A stretch of 64,000 bases of DNA from Scalesia atractyloides (lineage: Eukaryota; Streptophyta; Magnoliopsida; Asterales; Asteraceae): assembly GCA_947069175.1 (NCBI GenBank), contig CAMTDV010000028.1, forward strand, positions 70,416,157 to 70,480,156, in the 5' to 3' direction. Below the pieces are notes generated by a model, which worked only from the letters and a program-made list of their open reading frames with translations, did no database searches and was not told the origin of the DNA. The position numbers were made by a program, and so were the translations under genes. Shown in pieces: positions 24,678 through 36,109 of the stretch; position 1 is the stretch's first letter, and each line of letters starts with the position of its first letter.

Positions 24678-25516
24678 TTTGATGATATATTAAATCAATA
24701 GATTCAAATAGCAAAAACTCGTTTTCAAAACCCAGTTACACAGCGCGCCCAAATCCGCTGACGCCGGAAAATCCGACGATTTAGCCAATCATCGTCGGTT
24801 ACGTTTGACTTAACGTAAGTATTAACAACGACATCGGTTATAACCGATGTCCAGTCCGCGACATTAGTCATAACCGCCGGAAAATTTTGACCAACGAATC
24901 AAGACGGTAATCAGACCAAATTTGTCGATGTTCTTCCCTATAAATACACCCTCTAACCTCTGATAACCTTTTCGCTCACAATCACACCAATTCTCGACGT
25001 AATTTCACTCGCCGGAAAATCTCTGCAAGTCGCCGGAAAACCGAGATTTCATCTACACGGTAAATACCTCGACTTTTTCTGTTTCAATCCGTTGTTAGAA
25101 TGTTACTAACTTCAATCCAACCATCAGAATCTATTTCAGACGACGTTGCCGGATTTTCTGTTTTCGCCAGAAAACTTCTGAAAGTTTCAGAATCTCGCTG
25201 TTTGCCGGTATGATCATTCAAACCTACTGATAATCGTTACTCAGTAGTTCAATTTCACATCTAATCCCTCCAAACTGTTAATTGATCCTAACAGCCGAAG
25301 GTCACCAAAACAGAGCCGACGAGCTTCGCCGGATTTCTGAAGAAGACAATCTGTTCGGTACAATCAATCCCCAAACCTTTTCTGTTCAATACATTACGAT
25401 TGTTCATCTTATTCATTAACCGGATTAATCAAGTAACAATTAGTTATCCGATGTCTGTGTTTTGAACGAAGAAGACGAAGTTGTGTATGTTATAAGACTA
25501 ATTAAAATTGATATTA

Positions 25517-25602
25517 TGAACGGGTTAGACACACAGTCCAGCGGTGGACTGTGTGCAAACAAATACATACACGTCCCGAGTTCGATTATTGACACACGCA
25601 CC
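25517..25602 (+). repeat. tRNA-like module 2 in LTR copy A
   Basis: It starts GGGTTAGACACACAG. The D-arm region is a perfect hairpin: CACACAGTCCA, loop GCGG, TGGACTGTGTG. A B-box-like word GAGTTCGATTATT follows. Confidence 0.68.
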
Positions 25603-25686
25603 TTCGCAGTAATAAAAATGTTTTTTTTTAACTGAACCGGGTTAACTCCGTTAGATGTTAAGTATAATAAAAATTGTTTATTAACC

Positions 25687-25764
25687 AAGTTAGACACACA
25701 GTCCAGCGGTGGACTGTGTGTAACGTTAAAGCACAGGTCCCGGGTTCGAGACCTGTGGCTAACA
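25687..25764 (+). repeat. tRNA-like module 3 in LTR copy A
   Basis: It starts GTTAGACACACAG and ends CTGTGGCTAAC, so the GTTAG and CTAAC ends can pair like an acceptor stem. It contains the same CACACAGTCCA hairpin and a B-box GGGTTCGAGACC within the T-arm-like stem ACAGGTC/GACCTGT. Confidence 0.72.
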
Positions 25765-25856
25765 CCGAGTCGATACATTAAATCGTTTTTAAAATAAGTG
25801 ATTTTCGGATTAATTTAATTAGTATATAAATATAATTAAAAACAGAAATATTTCGG

Positions 25857-25932
25857 GTTAGACACGTAGCTCAGTTGGTAGAGCTGCGTGCACGCAAACG
25901 GGAGGTCTCGGGTTCGAGCATCACCCGGCGCA
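25857..25932 (+). repeat. tRNA-like module 4 in LTR copy A
   Basis: It starts GGGTTAGACACG. It has an excellent A-box, TAGCTCAGTTGG, followed by TAGAGC, and a B-box-like GGGTTCGAGCATC about 45 bases later. This is the best preserved module. Confidence 0.75.
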
Positions 25933-27076
25933 TATACTTACACAATAAAACCGGTCAACAAGTCAACGGTCAAAAAGTCAACATTTTTTTATTATTTTTA
26001 TTTATTTATTTTATTTAAAAATCAATTAAAAATACTTAAAAATAACATTTTAAAGTTAGAAAATAGCCTAAAACTCACAAAAACTATATCCAAAAATCCT
26101 ATTAAAGTTGTTAATAAAATCCATTTATTTACCTTACTTTTCTTTATTAATTAGGTTAGTTATTCCTCGACGATCAATCCTCTAAACTCGTGCGCATTCA
26201 TCATCATTCACCGAACGCACTCACTGTGAGTGAATCTCTACAATTCCCCGTTTTAATCACGTTTTTTGGGTGTATCATGTGTCTTATTATTTATTACTTT
26301 TAAACTATGGTGCATCTATCATATCCATGAACAAATGTGTATTCATCATGTATAATCTGTTTGTGTGATTATTGTTTAGATTAATTTTAATCATTTTCAG
26401 TACATACATTTTCATAGGCCGCCGCTCCCCATTACCTATGAGCGTTGAGCTGTTCCCCATTACCTATGAGCGTGAACCAGGCGTGCCAACATACGATCGG
26501 CTCCGTTTGATTGAGCCTTGATCGCACATACATTTCATCATAGGCCGTCTGCTCCCCATTACCTATGAGCGTGAGCCGTTCCCCATTACCTATGAGCGTG
26601 AACGAGACGTTGCCAACATTTACATTGTCATTCATGTTACATATTCATGCAAGGTGTTCGTTATTGTATGTTATTTGTTTGATATTGTATGCTATTTGTT
26701 TGTTATTGTATGTTTACTTACGTTTGTTCATATATGATTATTGCGCAACTTTTTCCATATTAAATACAACAAGAAATAAATAATAAATAATTTCGGATAA
26801 GGTTCACTCGCCAACTTTTTGTTGACCCAAAAACCATTTTTACACATGATACAGGTGAACAGGATGAAGCAAGGAAAATATAGGAAATTGCCTTAGAAGA
26901 AAAATAATGAAGTTTAGAAGGATGTATTAAACATGTTGTAATTGTTTGATTTGATTGTATATTTCTTTTAAATTGTAATAATAAATATGAAACATTATAA
27001 TAAATGTCATGAGCTTTGATGAAAACCCAATCATGCCCCGATCACCTTTTCCGCTGCGGGTCGGGGTGTGACAGAT

Positions 27077-27088
27077 TGGTATCAGAGC
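27077..27088 (+). other. Primer binding site, initiator tRNA-Met type
   Basis: TGGTATCAGAGC follows the LTR by three bases. It matches the standard plant retroelement site complementary to the initiator tRNA-Met 3' end. Confidence 0.92.
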
Positions 27089-27918
27089 TTTTGACTATAG
27101 GGATATAGGATAGGTTATTAGACCCTTAGAGCCTATACTATAGTTGATTAGGTTTTAATTGTTTATGTGGTTATATGCAAACTCATGATGTTTATTTCTT
27201 TCATATTTATTACATATACAAATGCATGCGAACACTTCCAATATTACATTTTGTGATACATACTGAATTATACTTACAGTCAAACATACATACTTACATA
27301 CATATTCATCATACGTATTTCAATGTTCACATATTCAATTCATCTTCATACTTCCGTTGTTCAAGATTTTGTCGCATTTTTCATTTTTCAAATCTCATCA
27401 AAGTGAGTTCTGCGACGGGCATGTAGTAACTGTAAGGGTACAAGTACCGGTAGTCGGAACGTCCTGTCTAGGTTGGCATTCGTATAAATCCAATATAACG
27501 GACCAGTTTGCCTACCTGGGGACTAACGATGAGAGTACGAAGGACCTATTAGGCCAAAGCATGCCACACCAAACGTCGTTCGAACTAACCCCACTTTGAG
27601 TTGTCACCGTGTCCACACCTGGATACATTCCGAATATCATACGTTACATACATATTTCTCGATTTTCTCCGGGTTTTAGTGTACGTAACCAGGCAAACAC
27701 ATGCGAACCATATGAAAAACCCGGTAATCATGGGGGCCCACGTGATTACGAAGGTGAAGTATGGCGGCATGCAAGGCCCAATTACGAGCAAAGCCCAAGA
27801 CATCCTATGGATGTAGTAGATTTATTATGCTATGTTTATTTTATGAATGTTCATTCCTAAATACGACACATGATCCCAAAAACATCCAACTCATACTCTT
27901 CATATGTATTCCTTGTAG

Positions 27919-28280
27919 ATGTCTTCTAATTCCGCTCGTAGGAAGATGAGAGCAGAAAAAGCTCGTGAGCGTATGGCTGCCCAAATCGCTCAACAAATGA
28001 CTGCCGTAATACCCAACATTGTAGTCCAAGTCCAACAAGCCCTTACCGCTAATCCCGTCAATCAAGAAGATCAAAATGTCGCCAACCCTCCCCCAAATAC
28101 CACTAAATGCACTTACAAGCATTTCAAATCATGTGACCCTACAAAATACGAAGGGACTGAAGGTGTCACCGCTCTTCTCTATTGGTTTGAAGAAATGGAA
28201 AACATGTTTCTAAATTGCGATTGCCCCGATGATCGCAAAGTGCGATATGCTACTGGTCGTTTATATGGAATAGCATTACT
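27919..28280 (+). pseudogene. gag fragment of nested copy A
   Basis: About 120 codons of the chromovirus gag N-terminus, from MSSNSARRKMRAEKARERMA to GRLYGIAL. It is collinear with the gag of copy B (38384 downward). It is truncated before the main gag domain by the deletion junction at about 28280. Confidence 0.88.
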
Positions 28281-30063
28281 TGGCGAAATGGGCAATAGAA
28301 TTCGGAGGTTATAACATCTGTTATAAACCTAGACCAACTATCAAAGGCCAAGTTTTGGCAGATTTCATCGCTGAAATTCCTGCTGATAAGCTTGAAGAAT
28401 GCCAAGCAATCCAAAACCCAGTCCCAGTCATCGACAACAGAGCCTGGACATTGTTTACAGATGGCGCATCAAACAGTGATGGGGCTGGAGCAGGTCTTCG
28501 ATTAATGAGTCCAGAGGGAGCAGAATTCACATATGCAATTCGGTTGGAATTTAAAAGCACCAACAACGAGGCCGAATATGAAGTTTTCCTAGCAGGCTTA
28601 CGCCTCGCTATCAAAATGGGCGCAACAAATTTAGAAGCCCATGTTGATTCATTATTAGTTGCGGAGCAAGTAGTTAGAACGTACGATGCAAAGGGAGATA
28701 TCATGGCGCTCTAAGTAAACTTGCTGCAACTAGTTTCAAGCATTTGGCAAAAGAAGTTCGCATCGAGGTTTTAAGTAATCCATTTGTCCCTCTCAGGCAA
28801 GTGACAATGGTCGAAGTAGGAGATCCATCATGGATGTCTCCAATAATGATGTATCTGTTGCATGGTTCTTTACCAGAAGATAGAGCGCAAGCACGAAAGT
28901 TACGATGCAAAGCCCTCAATTATGAAATGATTGACGGTATTCTGTACCGACGCTCTTACATGGGTCCTTCGCTCCGCTGTGTTGACAAATATGACGCGCA
29001 ATACCTGATCAGGGAGATTCATGAGGGACTATGTGGCATACATTCTGGGTATGGTTGTAGCCAAAGTAAAAACCGCAGGGTATTATTGGCCCGGAATGTA
29101 CGTTGACGCGATAGAGATCTTGCGCAAGTGAATGTCCTGCCAAAGGCATGCCCCTAAAACGTTGCGCCCAAAGAATCCTTTGGTACCCGTCACAACAGCT
29201 TGGCCATTTCAACAATGGGCCATTGATTTAGTGGGACCATTTCCAGATGCGCCCGGCGCAGTAAAGTTTATCATCGTTGCGGTCGATTACTTCACCAAAT
29301 GGGTTGAAGCTAAGCCTTTAGCTTCTACTACAGCGATGGTAATTCGCAAATTCATCTGGGAATACATTATTTGCGTTTGGTCTGCCCATGCGCATTATTA
29401 CAGACAACGGTCCAAATTTAATGGCTGAAGAGTTGCAAACATGGATGACCGAAATGGGAATCCAACATGTTTTCGCTTCTGTTGCACACCCACAAGTAAA
29501 TGGTCAAGTTGAAAGCATAAACAAACAGTTGGTCGACGGTATCAAGGCCCGCCTTGGCACGACACGGTGGGGGTGGGTTGACGAATTGCCTAGCATCTTG
29601 TGGGCACACCGAACTATGCCCAAGACTAGCACTGAAGAAACCCCTTTTAGCCTTGTATACGGCACGGAAGCTGTGATTCCTGCCGAAATTGGGTTACCAT
29701 CTCCAAGAATGCTAGCTTTGGAAAAACAAGATAACGAAGAACAACGGCGCATCGACCTAGACTTATTGAAAGAGCTCCGAGAAAATGCAGCGATTCGCAA
29801 GCTAAATACAAGTCCCAGCTTGAAAAGTATTACAACAAAAGGGTGCGCATCTGTTCCTTTTTACCTGGTGACTTTGTTCTTCACGATAATGAAGCGTCGA
29901 ATGCCGAAAAACCAGGGAAGTTAGCCCCACGATGGGAAGGTCCATACGTGATAAATGAAGTATTGGGAAAGGCGCGTACACTCTGAAGCGTATGGACGGA
30001 TCCAGCGTTCCTCGAACCTGGAACGCCCAGCAACTGATGTTATATATAATCTCAGTCCTCTAA
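28281..30063 (+). pseudogene. RNase H and integrase of the Tat-like element, broken
   Basis: The RNase H domain is at about 28281-28712: tether LAKWAIEFGGY, then LFTDGASN with the first Asp and NNEAEYEVFLAGL with the Glu. The zinc-binding integrase N-terminus follows near 28980-29130 (H in IREIHEGLCGIHSG, and C in KCMSCQ-like sequence). The integrase core is at 29210-29560, with catalytic Asp in AIDLVGPF, Asp in ITDNGPN and Glu in GQVESINKQ. A chromodomain was not seen. The polyprotein ends at TAA 30061-30063. Frame changes near 28712, 29055, 29380 and 29815 break it. Reverse transcriptase is absent. Confidence 0.88.
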
Positions 30064-30420
30064 GCAACTTCTGAGCGTTGTGTAACGAGACTGCTTACTT
30101 TATTTTGTTATGTAATCTTAGTGGCAGCCATAGCCTTGCGTTTTGTCAGTATGAATAAAATACTTTGCCACTACTTACAGTCTTATATATGTTCATTTAC
30201 AAATGCATGCAATTCCTTTGGATAAACAAAAACACAAAACTCATGAGCCACAAATTAATTTAATACTTACGCTCACACATGAGAAGAAATTGTTCATTTG
30301 TCTATCCTACACAAGTAATGGTTCCATGCAAACATTGTAAAACTAAAATATATTATATTCACAATACTTGCACAGAAGCGCAACGTTACAAGTTATCATA
30401 CAGTAAAAATTACAAATTTT

Positions 30421-33116
30421 CTATTCTATGGACTTGGTTCCCGCCTGCTTCTCTGCTGAAGAAAAGATCTCCTTTAGCTTATCAACAAAGTCGTCTTGCT
30501 GCAGCGCCGCATCCACAAGGTCCATAATCGGAATTTGCAATTGATCATATTTTTCCTTGGCAGTAGAATAAATGGCGGCAGTATTTAGCCCATACGTGGC
30601 AGCATGGCTGGTATCCCATTCAGTTTTCAGCGCATGGGCCACGTGCAAAGTACATTCTCTATAGCCCTCGGCATGCCCGTCATTGCGCGCCGCCATCGTT
30701 AATTCTGCCACTCTCTCATCCAACTCCGTAGAGTTAAGGATGATATTTGCGATCTAAACACAAACACAATCAGTATATGATACGACAATCAAACCAGACA
30801 TGTGTAAAGAAAAGTGAATATTACCTCCACAATCTCGTACTCCCGCAACCAGGTAAGCTGGTTCATGAAGGATTCGGTCAAGCTTTCTGCAGTAGCGCGA
30901 GCGACCTCCGTGTCGTTAAGTTTTTGTTCGCCTTCAGTCAAACGGCGGATCAACTCGGCTTTCTCTGTTCGGTGCAGGTCGACATCTTTTTTTCAAACTG
31001 TCAACCTCAGCTTGCAGCCGCTCCTGGTCAAAAAGCATAGCAGTTAGATCATCAATTTCTTTATTCTTAAGAAGGAGAGTCATTTTGGTTGATACCTCAT
31101 TTTGCTCGCTTCTTTCTTTGTGTGAGCGCGCTTCTTCTGCAGCCGCAACTGCATCAGCTTTCTCTTTTTTGAGTTTCTCAATCTCGTTGCGCAGAGAAAT
31201 TTTTTCTTTATTGTCACGCTCGCAAGCCTCCACAAAGCGCTTGCGCTCGTCCGCATATTGCGCAGCAGACGCCTCACACTTGCGCTTCCAAGACAGCGCA
31301 GCCCATTCTTCAGTCTTCTTCTCTTCCTCAAACTAGGCCTTTTCCGCCTCAAAATCGACGAGCATTTTCAACGTCTTCTCCTTCTCAAGTTTGGCCTTTG
31401 CCTTCTCAAGCACAACCTCATCCCACTCTTTGTTCATGCTGCGCCATTCGCGCACAATCCTGTTTATGGTGGAAGAGGCAAGGGCAGACTCTTGCAAATA
31501 TGACTCGTAGATAGACTCGTGGTCTTTTTCTTCCTGGCGCTTCACCTCCTCCGGCGGGAAGATGCCCTTATACCACTCCCTGCAGGAGTGCCAATCAGTG
31601 AAAACATCACCCTGCTTAACTTTCCACATGGGCTGATGAATCGCAGAGGCTCGCCTCTCAGAATAAGATCGATAATAATAGTAGGGGTCTCCTCTGGGCA
31701 AATAGGCGACTCCTCCGAATCCTCAACAAACACAAAGCCTTCGCTTTGTGTTGAAGGTCCGGCTCCCTTGGATATCAACTTTGACGGTTCCCCAACATCT
31801 GTAGCCGTATCTTTAACCTGCTCGCCAGCAGGATTCTCAATATCAAAATTTTTGGGCTCTTCTTCTGGAGCCACTTTCTCAACATGTTCCGGGACGGTGG
31901 GGTCGGCTTCAGGAGCAGGAGTCTCTTGCCCCGCATCTCCCTCAACATTCTCAGGCCTGCGCGATGATGGTATAGCAGATGAGGTGGTCGGCGCAGCCTT
32001 CACCATTTTCTCTGCAAAGCATATCAACAAATACCAAGTATAAGATTCTGCGCAACTTTTATGACAAAAATGCGCAACAAACTAAACGTACCAGGTGAGA
32101 ACTTCTTTGCAAAGGCATCCAGGTTGCCCTTTTTACCAATGCGCAGCGCAACTTTAGTCGGCGCAGAAGTTTTAGTCTCCGCATCCTTCCTCTTCTTAGA
32201 AGTGCGCTTCAACGCCTCTTCCGGGCTAGAAGGTACTTCCAAAGGCTCATCAGGGTTCGCAGCAGGAAGAGATGAGGTGTCAACGGGTTCTGGCTTCGGT
32301 TTCTTCAAACCTACAGGCGCAAGACCCTCCAGTGAGTCCGACACCACCACATCATTGCACCAAGAGTCAGATACGGAAAGTGTACCTTTCTTGCCCTCAG
32401 CTTTCGCACCAGCTGATGGCTTGGTTTTTTGCTCTGGGTTGGAAGGGGGAGGCGCAGCAGCTGCACAGCAGTTGGTTTCTTCTTCTTCCTCGAATCAGGG
32501 CCTACGCCCAAGTTTAGCAAATCACCCACATAATCAATCATATTGAGTAAAGGTTGCGCCATTAAGTTCTATTGCAATATCAACTTAGGGTTTGTATGGA
32601 CTTATTTACCAGTCTTCGAATATGGTTGCGCCTCCAGATCCTCCTGTTGGGCAACTCAAAGTTCCCCAAGATTTGTGAGAACCAAGTGTCCTCACCATCA
32701 GCAATAGGCACGACGGCCATTTTTCCTTTCTCTCTCTTGAAAGAGACCAAGTAGAGAGGCGCAACTACATAACAAACATTTTTGCATCAGTACATATCTA
32801 TTGAAAGATATTGCTAAAAAGTTAAAGGGTTACATACCAGTTCCATCTTCTGTATACACCGGTTTTTTCCGGGCGTTTCTTCTTCCAGAAAATACTCATC
32901 CCGGCAGCGATGAGGGCCCTCTCCGGCAAAACAATATTGGGCACATCTTTAATATCTTGATACCATACCTCGTCGGCAGGTATGGGAAGTGTCTCCAGCT
33001 CGATCTCATCACTGCCCCGGAATGTCATCTTCATCGGGATCACCGCCGACTTGATAAAGAAGAACTTCTGCTTCTAATCATGGTAGGATTTCGGCGGCAC
33101 CAACAGCAATCGTTTG
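30421..33116 (-). pseudogene. Antisense gene of the Tat-like element ('putative transposase, gypsy type' family)
   Basis: A minus-strand reading runs from 33116 down to 30421, between integrase and the 3' LTR. Its N-terminal part contains PPKSYHD, FFFIKSAVIPMKM and LPIPADEVWYQ, as in the plant family often labelled 'transposase (putative), gypsy type'. The middle is acidic, low-complexity and Pro/Glu-rich, with SDSLEGLAPVG. The C-terminal third is predicted coiled coil (Glu/Lys/Arg-rich, about 31330-30950). Several frame changes and a stop (near 33077) break it. Its 5' part is lost where nested copy B begins at 33117. The function of this family is unknown; despite the label there is no transposase triad. 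Confidence 0.75.
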
Positions 33117-34177
33117 TGTCACACCCCGACCCGCAGCGAAAAAGGTGATCGGTGCATGATTGGGTTTTCATCAAAGCTCATGACATTTATTATAATGTTT
33201 CATATTTATTATTACAATTTTAAAGGAGATCATACAATCAAATCATACTAGTACAACATGTTCTATACATCTTTCTATCCTTCATTATTTTTCTTCTAAG
33301 GCACTTTCCCTATGTTTTCCTTGCTTCATCCTATCCACCTGTATCATGTGTAAAAATGGTTTTTGGATCAACAAAAAGTTGGCGAGTGAATCCTATGAAA
33401 AACATTTAAACGAGTTTATTGAATTGATTATAAAATAAAGTGCATAACCACATATGAGTAAATGTAGATGTAAATTTATTCACAATACACATAATATTAA
33501 ACATTGCACACACATACAACAATTGATTATTTTGAGGCACGCGTTGTTCAACTCGTCTCCCACGAGGAACTGATGGGCCTAATGAATGAGTTTTGAGGCG
33601 CGCGTTGTTCTACGAACTGATGAGCCTAATGAATGAGTTTTAAGGCACCGTTGTTCAACTCGTCTCCCACGAGGAACTGATGGGCCTAACAAATAATTTG
33701 CATACAACTTGACAATATGTAATACATCACAACAACAATTATTTACATCCTAAGTTTAGATCATAATATGGTATAGCACGAGTTTGAATAAGCGAATTAG
33801 TTTAAGCGACACATGATACACCCCAAAACATGAATAAAAAGGGGAATTTGTAAGAATTCACTCACAGTGGGTGCGTTCTCTTGATGATGTTGGATGCGCA
33901 CGAGTTTAGAGAGTTGATCGACGAGGAATAACTAACCTAGATAATAACGAAAAGGTATGGTAAATAAGTGGATTTTATTAACAATTTTAATTGGACTTTT
34001 AGGTTTATTTTTGTGAGTTTAAGGTCTCTTTCTAATTTTAAAAAATGTTATTTTTAAGTATTTTTAATCGATTTTTAAATAAAACAAATAAATAAAAATA
34101 TAAAAAAATGTTGACTTTTTGGGTTGACCGTTGACCGTTGACTTTGACTGTTGACCGGTTCGGTCTTGTGTAAGTAT

Positions 34178-34253
34178 GCCTGGGTGAGACTCGAACCCGT
34201 GACCTCCCGTACGCGTGCACGCAGCTCTATCAACTGAGCTACGTGTCTAACCC
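34178..34253 (-). repeat. tRNA-like module 4 in LTR copy B
   Basis: Minus strand: GGGTTAGACACG, A-box TAGCTCAGTTGATAGAGC, B-box GGGTTCGAGTCTC. The ends GGGT and ACCC can pair. It is the counterpart of 25857-25932. Confidence 0.75.
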
Positions 34254-34351
34254 GAAATATTTCTGTTTTTAATTATATTTATACACTATTTAGTTTAATC
34301 AGAATTTATTCATTTTAAAAAGGTTTTAATTAAATCGAACCGGTGCATATA

Positions 34352-34421
34352 ACAGGTCTCGAACCCGGGACCTATGATTCAACGTTGCACAAAGTCCACC
34401 GCTGGACTGTGTGTCTAACCT
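34352..34421 (-). repeat. tRNA-like module 3 in LTR copy B
   Basis: Minus strand: GGTTAGACACACAGTCCAGC, then GGTGGACT and a B-box GGGTTCGAGACC. It is the counterpart of 25687-25764. Confidence 0.72.
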
Positions 34422-34511
34422 GGTTAATATTCTGGTTTTTATTATACTTAACATCTTTCAGTGAGTTAACCCGGTTCGGTTTTAAAAAGAGCATTTTTAT
34501 TTCCGAGAGTG

Positions 34512-34591
34512 AGGTTGGGTCAGGGATCGAACTCGAGACGTGTGATAGTTGTTTGCACACAGTCCACCGCTGGACTGTGTGTCTAACCCGG
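34512..34591 (-). repeat. tRNA-like module 2 in LTR copy B
   Basis: Minus strand: GGGTTAGACACACAGTCCAG, with the perfect CACACAGTCCA/TGGACTGTGTG hairpin and a B-box-like GAGTTCGATCCC. It is the counterpart of 25517-25602. Confidence 0.7.
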
Positions 34592-35585
34592 TTATATATC
34601 TTGTTTTAATTATACTTATACATTAGTTCGACTTCATCTTCTTCGTTCCAAAAACAAAGACAACGATTAATCAACTGTTCTTGTTATATTCGATTAACGA
34701 ACTTATAAGTGGTTGAAATGTGATGAAATAAAGAGAGTTTTGGAAATGAATGTACCGAACAGATGTCTTTCTCAGAACTCCGGCTAGGATCGTCGGCTCT
34801 GTTTCGTGAACTCCGTCTGATCGGATAAATTAACAGTTTTGATCGGTTAGTTGTGAAATCGAATTACTAAACAATGATTATCAGAAGGTTTAGATGATTA
34901 TACCGATTCACAGCGTGATTTTGGAAATTCCAGGGATTTTCCGGCGAGTACAGAATATCCGGCAACGTCGTCTGGGATTGATTCTGGGTGATGGATTGAT
35001 GTTAGTAATAGTCTAACAATGGATTGAAATCGAAAGAGTCGAGGTATTTACCGTTTTGATGAAAGTCTCGGTTTTCCGGCGAAAGTCCGGCGATTGCAGA
35101 AAATCTCCGGCGATGTATTTCTTGCGACAGAGACTCTACAGGGAGTTTAAGGTGAGTGTGGGTGATTTCGGTATGAGCTCTAGATGCCCGGTTTATAAAG
35201 TAAAACAACAGTGGAATAAATTCTCCGGTTTTCCGGTGATCACTTTCGGTCAAGTTGCAGGGGACTCCAGCGACTAGCGGCGAGGTTTACAGATCGAATT
35301 GGAGAGAGTAAGTTTGATAAACTCGCGAGCTCAACTAATGAATAAAGTATAACTCGGATTTAATCACATTTTCGGTTTCGAATTCAAAATCATAAGGTTT
35401 GATCAGTTTTGATTCGAATTGAGTCAATGGACTGATTATAACCGATGGCCAATTGTCCGTTATGCCCAAAATAATCGCAAAACTTCATTGATTGAAGGTT
35501 GATTGGCGGTTTCAGTCTTTGGGTTAAATCGGATTGTTCGCGGTGAGACTTTAAGTTTTATTTGTTTAAATTTCTTCACAACATG

Positions 35586-35675
35586 AGCGTGTGGCGGAGT
35601 GGTGAAAACGGTGCGGGTTAAGTCTTCCGGCTCTTTGGTCTTGAGAGTGACCCGGGTTCGAAACCCGGCGTCTGC
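35586..35675 (+). repeat. tRNA-like module 1, antisense in LTR copy B
   Basis: A-box TGGCGGAGTGGT and B-box GGGTTCGAAACCC with a long variable arm. It is antisense to the LTR, as in copy A (24596-24677). Confidence 0.72.
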
Positions 35676-35858
35676 AAAATATTTTTATTTCATTAATTAT
35701 TATTGATTATTGATTATAGTTTTAAATTATAATATATTTATTAATTATGTATCGTATAAAATTAATTTGAGCATTAAATACGCAACGAAAATTTTAACTG
35801 GATGTTCAGTTAATAAACGAAGCGGGTTTGGTTAACCCGGTTTTTGACAGATGTTACA

Positions 35859-35874
35859 GTATCCCCTACTTTTA
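35859..35874 (-). other. Polypurine tract of nested copy B
   Basis: Minus strand CTAAAAGTAGGGGATAC directly precedes the 3' LTR start TGTAACA. Confidence 0.75.
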
Positions 35875-36109
35875 GAAATTTCGTCCCGAAATTTAAGTGG
35901 TGGCATGTTTGACTCAAAAGGATGGTGTTTTAATTTGACAATTGCACACTTAGAAGGGAGTAAGAGTTTAAATTTTTGTTTGAGGCGGTAACGTTCCTTG
36001 TAAGGGTTGAGTACCCTGCTACAGGAATCGCTTTTTGATACATGCGATAAAGAATACTGATAAACAGAGTTGATTCACTAAGTATGATTTCATGCGCAAG
36101 AGTTTTGAT

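Larger units (their letters stand above)
24410..27073 (+). repeat. 5' LTR of nested copy A (2,664 bp)
   Basis: It starts TGTAACATCCGTC and ends CGGGGTGTGACA. A TATA box CTATAAATA lies at 24938-24946, so about 2.1 kb of R-U5 lies downstream of the promoter. It holds four tRNA-like modules, and near 26418-26610 four copies of CCCCATTACCTATGAGCG, which occurs once in copy C. Confidence 0.9.
24410..28280 (+). mobile_element. Nested Tekay-like chromovirus, copy A (3' half missing)
   Basis: It has a complete 5' LTR, a primer site, a leader and the first part of gag, then stops abruptly at about 28280 inside gag. There is no pol, purine tract or 3' LTR. Host-element RNase H sequence resumes at once, and the host reverse transcriptase is also gone. 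One deletion therefore removed both. Confidence 0.87.
33117..35858 (-). repeat. 3' LTR of nested copy B (2,742 bp)
   Basis: Minus-strand termini are TGTAACATCTGTC and CGGGGTGTGACA. It carries four tRNA-like modules in the same order and orientation as copy A. At 33535-33690 it has repeated GAGGAACTGATGGGCC words in place of the ATTACCTATGAGCG repeats of copy A, so that LTR segment differs between copies. Confidence 0.9.

Noticed and set aside
25857..25932. A genuine tRNA gene
   Set aside because: A- and B-boxes are present but the acceptor ends pair poorly, there is no convincing anticodon arm and no terminator T-run immediately after; it is also repeated in LTR copies.
32061..32546. Long plus-strand open frames over 30750-32550
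   Set aside because: They are shadows of the antisense gene, whose minus-strand frame has the family motifs and acidic/coiled-coil composition.
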